From NCBI RefSeq assembly GCF_024347435.1, contig NZ_AP025481.1, positions 1,612,001-1,676,000 of the forward strand: a DNA stretch of 64,000 nt. Direction: 5' to 3'. Made by a program: the position numbers and the translations under genes. Position 1 is the stretch's first letter. Every line of letters begins with the position of its first letter. The notes beneath the pieces are model-generated. The model was not told where the DNA came from. It was given only the letters and a program-made list of their open reading frames with translations, and ran no database searches. Shown piece after piece: positions 35,979 to 43,523 of the stretch. The DNA comes from Vibrio cyclitrophicus. GTDB taxonomy: Bacteria; Pseudomonadota; Gammaproteobacteria; Enterobacterales; Vibrionaceae.

Positions 35979-36335
35979 ATGAGTGTTAAAAACGAACTTC
36001 AACAAATTAACAACCGTCTAGACAAGTGTCGCAACAAGTTAGCGGCTGCTAAAACTCGTAATGATCGTCCTGTTGTTCGTCAATTTGAAGATGAGATTAA
36101 GAAGCTAACTAAGAAAATTGCCCAGCTTAAACACAAAGAAAGCTTCGATGTGAATCAAGAGCGTAAGTCGCTGATTGATATGCCATTTAGCCGTGAAATT
36201 ACAAAAGCTGAGCAAGCGGATATGGGCAAATTGAAAAAGTCTGTAAAAGGATTAGTGATTGTTCACCCAATGACGAAGATTGGTAAAGAGCTTCGCATTG
36301 AGGTTATGACAGGGTATGCCCCGAAAAAATTCTAA
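35979..36335 (+). CDS. yibL: YibL family ribosome-associated protein
   Basis: 118 residues, the usual size. The N-terminal half is a coiled coil (ELQQINNRLDKCRNKLAAAKTRND and onward, in heptads) and the C-terminal part contains the conserved FSREITKAEQADMGKLKKSVKGLVIVHPMTK region, given here as one family signature. E. coli YibL co-sediments with ribosomes; its role is unclear. It has a good promoter gap upstream and a strong terminator after. Confidence 0.93.
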   Translation: MSVKNELQQINNRLDKCRNKLAAAKTRNDRPVVRQFEDEIKKLTKKIAQLKHKESFDVNQERKSLIDMPFSREITKAEQADMGKLKKSVKGLVIVHPMTKIGKELRIEVMTGYAPKKF

Positions 36336-36353
36336 TTACCAGCAATGGTAATA

Positions 36354-36389
36354 AAAAAGGAGCTAGCAATGGCTCCTTTTTGCTTTTTT
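36354..36389 (+). terminator. Terminator after yibL
   Basis: Stem AAAAAGGAGC/GCTCCTTTTT with an 8-base loop followed by a further T run. Confidence 0.92.
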
Positions 36390-36649
36390 AGGTATTCAAA
36401 AAGAGATTGAGCAGCAGTATCATTGCTGTCGATTTATACTTTTGGAGATTGATTGTTATCACAAAACCGTCGCTCTCTACTTAAAAGTTAACGTACTACT
36501 AACATGGTACGGAGTGAACGCAGCAATGCGCTGGTTTTCTCATCCACAATTTCTTACCCATTCTCATAGCACAGGTAGAGCAGCACACATAATTACAGAC
36601 AAAACCAGACTCATTAGGGAAGATGAGCACGCAAAACAATAGAGGTTAT
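36390..36649 (+). other. Leader region of gltS
   Basis: About 260 bases separate the yibL terminator and gltS. An open frame at 36442-36642 has no ribosome-binding site or family resemblance and I regard it as non-coding. I see no clear riboswitch or operator. Confidence 0.5.
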
Positions 36650-37876
36650 ATGAATCAATTAATTTCAATAGGGCCACTAGAATCTTTCCTAATCGCAATT
36701 AGCGTTTTGTTTCTAGGTCATTTTGTAAATGCAAAGCTACCGGTTCTCAAAAAGTACAATATCCCTGAGCCCATCGTCGGCGGTTTGATCGTCGCTTTTG
36801 CTATTACTGCCCTACACTTCAACGGCGTTGACCTAGAGTTCTCTTTGCCATTGCAGAACACCTTCATGTTGATGTTCTTTGCGACTGTTGGCCTTGCTGC
36901 TAACTACACCCAGTTGATGAAAGGTGGTGCAAAGGTGTTTCTGTTCTTAGGGGTCGCTTCGATTTACATCATTATCCAAAATGGTGTAGGTGTGACATTA
37001 GCCACAGCCCTTGGTCTTGAACCTTTGATGGGCTTGATTGCAGGCTCTATTACGCTATCTGGCGGTCATGGTACCGGTGCAGCTTGGTCACAGACGTTTT
37101 CAGACACATTCGGTATTGCCAATACTCTAGAAATTGCGATGGCTTCAGCCACCTTTGGTTTGATTATTGGCGGCATCATCGGTAGCCCTGTGGCCCAAAA
37201 GTTGATTGATAAGAACCAACTTGAATCTGAATACGGTACTGGCACGCAAACGCACGAACGCTTCCCTGAACTCGTTACTTACAATGAGTACGAAGAAGAC
37301 AAAGTGACCGCGAAGAAGGTGATCGAAGTATTGTTCATTCTTCTTATCTGTATCACGGGCGCGAAATACCTAGAGCAGTGGGTAGCGACCTTTGAAATTT
37401 CTTGGTTGATGATCCCTGACTTCGTTTATGCGTTGTTTATTGGTGTATTCATTACAAATGTTTTTGAAGTCACTAAGCTGCATAAAACCGATAGCGAAAC
37501 GGTCGATATTCTGGGCACGGTGTCATTATCACTGTTCTTAGCTATGGCGCTAATGAGCCTTAAGCTTTGGAACATCTTTGACCTTGCGATTCCGTTCTTG
37601 GTTATCCTTGCGGTTCAGGCTGTGGTGTTGGGTATCTTCTCTTACTTTGTGACGTTCAAAGTAATGGGTTCTAACTACGACGCAGCGGTTATGGCGGGTG
37701 GTCACTGTGGTTTTGGCCTAGGTGCAACACCAACAGCGGTAATGAACATGGGTTCTTTGGTGAACCGATTCGGTCCGTCGCCACAAGCCTTCATGGTTGT
37801 GCCAATCGTTGGTGCCTTCTTTATCGATATCGTTAACCTGATCATCCTTCAAGGTTACATCTCGTTTATCGGTTAA
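36650..37876 (+). CDS. gltS: Sodium/glutamate symporter GltS
   Basis: About 408 residues with 10 or more transmembrane helices in two inverted halves. The two conserved glycine-rich re-entrant motifs are visible: GSITLSGGHGTGAAWSQTF in the first half and GGHCGFGLGATPTAVMNMG in the second. It imports glutamate with Na+, fitting a marine bacterium. ATG 36650 follows AGAGG at good spacing; the upstream start lacks one. It ends before a terminator shared with the convergent norW. Confidence 0.95.
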   Translation: MNQLISIGPLESFLIAISVLFLGHFVNAKLPVLKKYNIPEPIVGGLIVAFAITALHFNGVDLEFSLPLQNTFMLMFFATVGLAANYTQLMKGGAKVFLFLGVASIYIIIQNGVGVTLATALGLEPLMGLIAGSITLSGGHGTGAAWSQTFSDTFGIANTLEIAMASATFGLIIGGIIGSPVAQKLIDKNQLESEYGTGTQTHERFPELVTYNEYEEDKVTAKKVIEVLFILLICITGAKYLEQWVATFEISWLMIPDFVYALFIGVFITNVFEVTKLHKTDSETVDILGTVSLSLFLAMALMSLKLWNIFDLAIPFLVILAVQAVVLGIFSYFVTFKVMGSNYDAAVMAGGHCGFGLGATPTAVMNMGSLVNRFGPSPQAFMVVPIVGAFFIDIVNLIILQGYISFIG

Positions 37877-37928
37877 TGTTCGTCCTTGCTTAAATGCGAT
37901 GAGCTAATCGCACCAAGATGAATACAAG

Positions 37929-37956
37929 AAAGCCAGTCGATTGACTGGCTTTTTTA
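37929..37956. terminator. Bidirectional terminator between gltS and norW
   Basis: Stem AAAGCCAGTC/GACTGGCTTT with a short loop; T run on the plus strand and TTTCTTGT on the minus strand. Confidence 0.88.
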
Positions 37957-37990
37957 TTGTCTAGCATATACCGAACTTATAGATTTTATC

Positions 37991-39139
37991 TTATGTCGGT
38001 GAACTGGTCTGTAGTTCTTTAAGCAGAGGAAATGCTGCTTTAGTGTGTTCCCCTGTGACAATGAATCCGACGAGTTGGTTTGCCTCATTAAAACCTTTGG
38101 CGACAATCCCTTTTGGATCAAACCGAGTCTCCCAACTCTGAGCAGTTTGAATATCACGGCCTGCCAGCTGAATCGGATAACTAGGCGTTTTCACTTTAGT
38201 CATAATATGCGGCAAGCTTAGCTTTCCTTCACCCGTAGTGAGTTGTTTCGCCAATACGTTGGCCGCTAATATCGCGGGTTGCAGGTAAGCCATTACTCGT
38301 CCTTGAATTTCAGCACAATCCCCAATGGCATAGACATTTTTGATGTTAGTTCTCATTGCTTCATCAACGATGATACCTCTGTTCACTGCCATTCCTGTCT
38401 GTTGCGCGAGTGCTGTATTTGGCATTAACCCAGCTGCAGCGATGACCACATCGGTTTTGATTAATCGAGAAGAGGTCGTTTGTAACCTTACTCCGTCAGC
38501 GAGATAGGTGGCATGGCTTACCATTGCATCCGTCTCAACTGTCACACCGGCTTTACGAAGCTCTCGTTCCAGTTCTAGGGAGATAAAAGGTGGTACCAAA
38601 CTACCTAATAGATAACTTGCTGGTTCAATGACCGTGACACTTTTCCCCGCAGTTTGAAGGTCGAAAGCTAACTCGACGCCAATGAGCCCGCCACCGATAA
38701 CGGTGATTCGTTGCGCAGCGTCGATCTGAGCTTTGTGTTTTTCGAACTCTTCCAAGCTATTGAGAGTAATCGTTGCCTGAGCACTCAACCCCTCAGCAGC
38801 AGGTATGAAAGGCGCTGCCCCGGTTGCCAGCACTAGTTTTGAGTATGGGATGATATCATCGCCAGCGACAATAAACTGTTGCTCGGTGTTAATCTCGTTT
38901 ACCCAAACGTTGGTTTTAATGACAACGTTATGCAGCTCAGCTAATTGTTGAGCAGTATTGATCGCAAGTTGCTGAGGTGTTTGAGCTTGACTGAATACAT
39001 GCGAAAGATTCGGCTTACTGTATTCAATACCCGCATCAGCAGTGACTATTGTAATAGCGATATTTGGGTCAGTTTTACGGATCATCTTTATGGTTTGTAA
39101 AGCAGCGAAACCAGCGCCCACAAGAACAATGTTGTCCAT
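37991..39139 (-). CDS. norW: Nitric oxide reductase FlRd-NAD(+) reductase NorW
   Basis: About 382 residues of pyridine nucleotide-disulfide oxidoreductase: FAD loop LVGAGFAALQTI at the start, NAD loop VIGGGLIGVELAFDL in the middle and the second FAD motif NVYAIGDCAEI. It passes electrons from NADH to the rubredoxin of NorV. ATG 39139 is used since GGAGAAG precedes it and the norV stop codon overlaps this start region. Together with norV it detoxifies nitric oxide under low oxygen. Confidence 0.93.
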   Translation of the reverse strand: MDNIVLVGAGFAALQTIKMIRKTDPNIAITIVTADAGIEYSKPNLSHVFSQAQTPQQLAINTAQQLAELHNVVIKTNVWVNEINTEQQFIVAGDDIIPYSKLVLATGAAPFIPAAEGLSAQATITLNSLEEFEKHKAQIDAAQRITVIGGGLIGVELAFDLQTAGKSVTVIEPASYLLGSLVPPFISLELERELRKAGVTVETDAMVSHATYLADGVRLQTTSSRLIKTDVVIAAAGLMPNTALAQQTGMAVNRGIIVDEAMRTNIKNVYAIGDCAEIQGRVMAYLQPAILAANVLAKQLTTGEGKLSLPHIMTKVKTPSYPIQLAGRDIQTAQSWETRFDPKGIVAKGFNEANQLVGFIVTGEHTKAAFPLLKELQTSSPT

Positions 39140-39140
39140 A

Positions 39141-40703
39141 TTACTTCTCCACAAACACTTCTTTGCCTAAATGGCATTCTGGGCAAAGGAAGTCATCCGG
39201 CACTTGTGCCCAAGGTGTTCCTGGTTCAACGCCTTGGTAGGGTTCGCCCAATTGTGGGTCGTACACCCATTCACAGACAGTGCAGCGCCAGCAAGTGCAA
39301 TCTGCGCTGTGGTTTGGCTGGCCTTGAACTTGCTCGGGCTGTTTCTCAAGTTGTTTTTCGACGAGTTGTTGCTGATCGAATTGCTGCTGATCGAGTTGCA
39401 GCTCGTCTGTGTCATCGAGTGCGACTGGAGTGCTCGTTGGCGAAGGCGCGGTTTCAAGCGGTGTCACATTACGTGATACTTGCTTTGGTGCGCTGACTTC
39501 GTCTGGATTCACACGCCAAACCTCGGCCAGTGTCATACCATAATCAATACATTGACGAAGTGCGTCTGTATCTGGTTTCCAGTGGATATGCTGAGGTGCG
39601 CTCACTTCGAAGTTGGCTTCACGTAAGCGAGCATCGATGCGTTTTACTGCGCCGCCAGTCCACCCTGAAGAGCCAAATGCTGCGGCTCTTTTTTCTGCAA
39701 AGCGCAGGCCGTGTACTTCTTCAAGTAGTGCGGCGATTTGCGGCATCATCACATTGTTCATGGTCGATGATCCAACAAGCACGCCCTTTGAACGGAAGAT
39801 ATTGGCAAGGATGTCATTCTTATCGTGCTTAGAGATATTGAAGACTTTGATGGCTGTTTCTGGGCTGCCTTTACGAATACCCTTTGCGATCGCATCTGCC
39901 ATCATGCGAGTGTTATTGGACATGGTGTCGTAGACAATGGTGATACGATCTTCTTTGTAGGCTTTTGACCACTCGTAATATTGCTCAACGATTTGAGTCG
40001 CGTTGTCACGCCAAATACAGCCATGAGAAGTAGCAATAACATCGATTGGCACGCCTAAACTCAAGACTTCTTCTATCTTCGCTTTCACCAAAGGCGCGAA
40101 AGGCGTGAGGATGTTTGAGAAGTAACGCAGACATTGGTCATGCAGCTCTACTTGGTCTAGTTGGTCATTGAATAGGTTCTCGTCGCAGTAGTGTTGCCCG
40201 AAAGCATCGTTACTAAACAGGATTTCATCACCGGTTAGGTATGTCGCCATTGAGTCTGGCCAGTGCAGCATTTTCATCTCAACAAAGATGAGTTGCTTAC
40301 CGTTACCGACATCGAGCGTGTCGCCTGTTTTAACGGTTCGGAAGTTCCAGTCAGGCTGGTGGTGATGGCCAACAATAGAGTTAACACCAGCTTCTGTGCA
40401 GTAGACGGGTGTGTTCGGAATTTTAGCCAGTAGCGCAGAGAGGGCGCCTGAGTGATCTTCTTCTGCATGCTGACAAATGATGTAGTCGATCTCGTTGATA
40501 TCGATTTCCATCTCTAGGTTTGCAAGGAATTGTTCAGTAAAGCGATGATCGACAGTATCGACAAGCACCGTCTTCTCTTCACGGATCAGGTATGAGTTAT
40601 AGCTCGTACCTTTGTTCATGTGGTATTCCTTACCGTGGAAGTGCTCGGTTTCCCAATCGTGGACGCCGACCCAATGAACATTTGATTTAACGTGAATAGT
40701 CAT
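39141..40703 (-). CDS. norV: Anaerobic nitric oxide reductase flavorubredoxin NorV
   Basis: 520 residues in three domains: a metallo-beta-lactamase diiron domain with HAEEDH (His79, Glu81, Asp83, His84), a flavodoxin domain at about 255-395 ([16 protein letters not shown]) and a C-terminal rubredoxin with [13 protein letters not shown] and CPEC. A Gln-rich linker with several QQQ runs (about residues 425-460) separates flavodoxin and rubredoxin and is longer than in E. coli. It reduces NO to N2O. The upstream region carries sigma-54 and NorR-type sites. Confidence 0.95.
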   Translation of the reverse strand: MTIHVKSNVHWVGVHDWETEHFHGKEYHMNKGTSYNSYLIREEKTVLVDTVDHRFTEQFLANLEMEIDINEIDYIICQHAEEDHSGALSALLAKIPNTPVYCTEAGVNSIVGHHHQPDWNFRTVKTGDTLDVGNGKQLIFVEMKMLHWPDSMATYLTGDEILFSNDAFGQHYCDENLFNDQLDQVELHDQCLRYFSNILTPFAPLVKAKIEEVLSLGVPIDVIATSHGCIWRDNATQIVEQYYEWSKAYKEDRITIVYDTMSNNTRMMADAIAKGIRKGSPETAIKVFNISKHDKNDILANIFRSKGVLVGSSTMNNVMMPQIAALLEEVHGLRFAEKRAAAFGSSGWTGGAVKRIDARLREANFEVSAPQHIHWKPDTDALRQCIDYGMTLAEVWRVNPDEVSAPKQVSRNVTPLETAPSPTSTPVALDDTDELQLDQQQFDQQQLVEKQLEKQPEQVQGQPNHSADCTCWRCTVCEWVYDPQLGEPYQGVEPGTPWAQVPDDFLCPECHLGKEVFVEK

Positions 40704-40740
40704 AATGATAATACCTTATTTAAATATCTGATCTCATCAT

Positions 40741-40756
40741 TGCATTTGGTGTGCCA
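40741..40756 (-). promoter_or_regulatory. Sigma-54 promoter of norVW
   Basis: On the minus strand TGGCAC, then ACCAA, then ATGCA: the GG and GC doublets have the exact -24/-12 spacing, with one change in the TTGC element. The predicted start is near 40730, about 27 bases before the norV start codon. Confidence 0.72.
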
Positions 40757-40810
40757 TGTTTTTAAATGATTGTTTTTAATTAGGTTAATTTAATCCTGGT
40801 AAGGATTTGT

Positions 40811-40821
40811 GTCATTATGAC
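40811..40821. promoter_or_regulatory. NorR-type enhancer site 1
   Basis: GTCATTATGAC is a perfect match to the palindromic NorR core GTCA-N3-TGAC (GT-N7-AC), about 85 bases upstream of the sigma-54 start. Confidence 0.68.
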
Positions 40822-40855
40822 TTTTTTATATTTGTTGTCTTAATAATCCTTCAGT

Positions 40856-40866
40856 GTCATTTTAAC
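40856..40866. promoter_or_regulatory. NorR-type enhancer site 2
   Basis: GTCATTTTAAC retains GT-N7-AC with one half-site change. It lies 45 bases beyond the first site, as in multi-site NorR enhancers. Confidence 0.5.
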
Positions 40867-40969
40867 TCGCGCGAAATTGTTCTAGGTATTGGCATGCTTA
40901 TGGATAAAGATAGATGAAACTGAGCCTCTATAAATATGACTAGTTGATTGGGAAAATCAGTAGCAGATA

Positions 40970-40998
40970 CAAAAAAGGCCAGACAAGTGTCTGGCCAA
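40970..40998 (-). terminator. Terminator after the nitroreductase gene
   Basis: GGCCAGAC/GTCTGGCC perfect stem with a 4-base loop followed on the minus strand by TTTTTTG. Confidence 0.85.
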
Positions 40999-41038
40999 AA
41001 TATAAGGCAGTACGTTTAAGCATATTAAATGTAGTCAT

Positions 41039-41100
41039 AACTAAAATTGGCGTTATAACTAATATTGGTTTTAAAGCTAAAATTGGTTTTCACACTAAAC
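41039..41100. repeat. 18-bp tandem repeat, about 3.4 copies
   Basis: Three consecutive 18-base units of the form AACTAAAATTGGTTTTAA and a partial fourth lie directly after the nitroreductase stop. They are imperfect. A short VNTR with no obvious role. Confidence 0.6.
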
Positions 41101-41138
41101 TAAATGAATGGTTCATTTAGCAAGGTTGTTCGTATCAA

Positions 41139-41795
41139 CTAGAGAGTTGTTACAACTTGATCAACCGCTAGACGCGCTTTTGGTTTACCGTAGTTATAAT
41201 CTTCGCCATCTTTGTGGTAACCAATCGCCAATGCAACATCAACAACATGACCATCTAACTCATCGGCAAATTCTTCACTAATCATTTTTGCGTCTACACC
41301 TTCCATCGGTGTTGAAGCGATGCCAAGACGAGCTAGCGTGTGCAGTGTATTACCAAGTGCGATGTAAACTTGAGATTTAGTCCAATTGCCGTTAAAGCCT
41401 TCTTCGTCTGTGTTCATTTCAGCGAATGCGTAAGCACCTAAGAACTGCTCGTACATTTCAGCGGGTAGGTGACCAGAACTGACTTCTGTGTCAGCACGTT
41501 TTGCGAATTTTTCTTTAGTGTACTTAGGGTCGTGAGCAAACAAGATCGTGTGTGACGCTTCTTTCGCATGTGGTTGGTTAAACTGGAACATGTTTTCGAA
41601 AGTATTGTGGAAGCGCTGTTTTGCTTCGTCACTCTCAATGATGATGAACTTCCAAGGCTGAGAGTTTATAGAAGAAGCTGACAAGCGAAGAGCTTCTTTG
41701 ATTACTTCCATATCTTCTGCTGATACACGTTTGTCGGCATCGTATTTTTTAGCAGTGTAGCGAGTGTTCAAATCTGTGATGATTGGATGAGTCAT
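41139..41795 (-). CDS. NAD(P)H nitroreductase, NfsB-like
   Basis: 218 residues, the NfsB/FRase I size. Typical features are the start ITDLNTRYTAKKYDADKRV, the FMN region LRLSASSINSQPWKFIII and GIASTPMEGVDAKMI. It reduces nitroaromatics or quinones with NAD(P)H and FMN. It lies behind norVW on the same strand but with its own terminator, so it is not part of that operon. Confidence 0.93.
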   Translation of the reverse strand: MTHPIITDLNTRYTAKKYDADKRVSAEDMEVIKEALRLSASSINSQPWKFIIIESDEAKQRFHNTFENMFQFNQPHAKEASHTILFAHDPKYTKEKFAKRADTEVSSGHLPAEMYEQFLGAYAFAEMNTDEEGFNGNWTKSQVYIALGNTLHTLARLGIASTPMEGVDAKMISEEFADELDGHVVDVALAIGYHKDGEDYNYGKPKARLAVDQVVTTL

Positions 41796-42084
41796 GTTGG
41801 CTCCTAATATCTATAAGAATAAATGTTGTAGGGTTTAATGTTCAGTGACGTCAACAATAAACGGACAGCTCAGTTAAATCGAAACCTTTTATAAAGTCGT
41901 TTAAATGGCTATCGAACATGCCCCAAATACCGAATTACTATAGTAACTCGAGTCGATGGGGGTAAGATAATAGAAGAGTCGCTTGAGAAAAATAGCGAAC
42001 ATATCAAATCACTATGGTAGTTAAAGTCCATAATAAGCGAATTAATGTGATCTTGATTAGCTATAGTGTGCGAGTTTCAGTGAC

Positions 42085-42951
42085 TTAATACGCCTTTATT
42101 CCATATTCACGCAATAATGGCGGTAATACCTTGTCGAGATTGGGAATATCTTCTGGGCAGATTTCGATTAAACCAAAACCATGCTCCTCGTAAATTTTCT
42201 TAGTGGCAATGCGCTGGTCTTGATCTATTGACCCATAATCCGTTCCCCAGAACTGAATGTACACCTTGCCAGTTGGCAGGTAGAAATCGCTCATGGCTTC
42301 TTTTGCGATTGGGAGTGGACGTTCGTAGGCGTGGACTACTCCTGCCATATAGAGCCAGTTATCTATGATCAGCTCGCCTTTCGACCTAACATAGTGTCCG
42401 TCCAAGCTTCGGTGTTTTGCTTCGAACTTCTGACGAAAGCTAGAAAACGAAGCGTCAGTAGAATGGCTTTCGGCGTCGTGACCTAAAAATTCGACAACAG
42501 ATTGCTTTAAGCGCTTATTACGCACCAAAGAGTCGTGCCACACCACAAACAAGTTTTTTGTTGCTTTATCTTCTCTCTGTTCACCACCGGCTTTTAAACC
42601 CGTAGAAGTCACATGCCAGCCATCTTCTTCTTTGGTTATCCAACCAAGCTCATTGAGTAGCAGGTTAATTTTCTTCGCGCTGAGTTGAAAAGCGTTGCCC
42701 AACTGAGTCGCGGTTAGCGTTTTACCAGAGAATGAATCTAAGTCGATGAGCAGATTCTCCGGCCATACAATAAAGATACCAAATTTTTTGTGCTCTACAT
42801 ATTCCCCTCCAAAACTTTCACCGCGCTCAGTGAGCACCCAACGTTCTTGCGATCGCACTATATAGCCAGCACTTTTTAGATCACTGAAGAGAGTTTTAGG
42901 TTCCACCCCTTTGTGTTTGGCGAGTGCTGATGTGGAGATTTTTTCTGGCAT
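42085..42951 (-). CDS. Winged-helix and PD-(D/E)XK nuclease-like protein
   Basis: About 288 residues. Two or three small helix-turn-helix-like modules fill the first 130 residues (ALAKHKGVEPKTLFSDLK; TATQLGNAFQLSAKKINLLLNEL). The C-terminal 110 residues show a nuclease-like pattern: SKGELIIDNWLYMAGVVHAYERPL, then SDFYLPTGKVYIQFWG, i.e. the E...D-X-Q/E pattern of PD-(D/E)XK folds with the final acidic residue replaced by Gln. Homologs are often misnamed glycerol kinase. ATG 42951 is preferred over a TTG upstream. The function is unknown; the presumed site may be altered. Confidence 0.7.
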   Translation of the reverse strand: MPEKISTSALAKHKGVEPKTLFSDLKSAGYIVRSQERWVLTERGESFGGEYVEHKKFGIFIVWPENLLIDLDSFSGKTLTATQLGNAFQLSAKKINLLLNELGWITKEEDGWHVTSTGLKAGGEQREDKATKNLFVVWHDSLVRNKRLKQSVVEFLGHDAESHSTDASFSSFRQKFEAKHRSLDGHYVRSKGELIIDNWLYMAGVVHAYERPLPIAKEAMSDFYLPTGKVYIQFWGTDYGSIDQDQRIATKKIYEEHGFGLIEICPEDIPNLDKVLPPLLREYGIKAY

Positions 42952-43240
42952 AGTTTTTCTCAAATAGCAGAGCAACCTGCTGGTTGGTGTTGAAGGGGAA
43001 TTAAATAAATAGCATTTGAGTAGCTAAATACCATATCACATCCATCTAGTGTTCACTGCAGCGCTCTGGCCTGTAGTTTTAATAGTGCGCTATGTCTCAT
43101 TTCATTTGAAGCTTAGGTTTTGTTTTTGTAATTAAATTACAAAGTCAAGTTTTTGGTTCGTACTGATGCATATGTATTGAGCATGATACGCTGTTATTTT
43201 GCTCACTAATTATAGATTTTAGATACCCTATTTTATTAAG

Positions 43241-43256
43241 TGTGATATTGATCACT
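43241..43256. promoter_or_regulatory. CRP site 1 upstream of mtlA
   Basis: TGTGATATTGATCACT fits the CRP consensus TGTGA-N6-TCACA with one change. Confidence 0.7.
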
Positions 43257-43284
43257 ATTTATTTTTAAGTATTACAAAACAAAA

Positions 43285-43300
43285 TGTGATCAATATCACT
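43285..43300. promoter_or_regulatory. CRP site 2 upstream of mtlA
   Basis: TGTGATCAATATCACT, again one change from the CRP consensus, 44 bases from site 1 (about four helical turns). Confidence 0.7.
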
Positions 43301-43389
43301 CGATAATGAGTGTTATTCCCATTTACATTGCTTTGTAATTTAAATTCATACCATTTTTGTGATCTAAGTGGCTATCGATAACCCGAAAG

Positions 43390-43523
43390 TGTTTTTTGTG
43401 TGTGACCACTGTCACTAAAATTGCCTCAAGGTGCATTTTCGAAATGTTGTGATACATTTTAATCGACTTTTGAATAAACACTTTCGGTCATTTGACCAAC
43501 CAATACACTACGGGGTTCTACCT
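43390..43523 (-). ncRNA. Possible MtlS-like antisense sRNA locus (extent approximate)
   Basis: In Vibrio cholerae an sRNA, MtlS, is transcribed antisense to the mtlA 5' leader and represses MtlA. The same leader position is present here, without a coding frame, and contains a long-range pair CCGAAAGTGTTT (43383) and AAACACTTTCGG (43478). No sure promoter or terminator was found on the minus strand, so only the location is suggested. Confidence 0.25.
43401..43416. promoter_or_regulatory. CRP site 3 upstream of mtlA
   Basis: TGTGACCACTGTCACT fits TGTGA-N6-TCACA with one change and lies nearest the gene. Confidence 0.62.

Noticed and set aside
36442-36642. 66-codon ORF before gltS
   Set aside because: No ribosome-binding site, non-protein-like composition, ends inside the gltS leader.
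43431-43523. N-terminal extension of mtlA
   Set aside because: Family proteins start at MLSPEAKIKV (43524) with a GGGG site; the extension lies in the regulatory leader.
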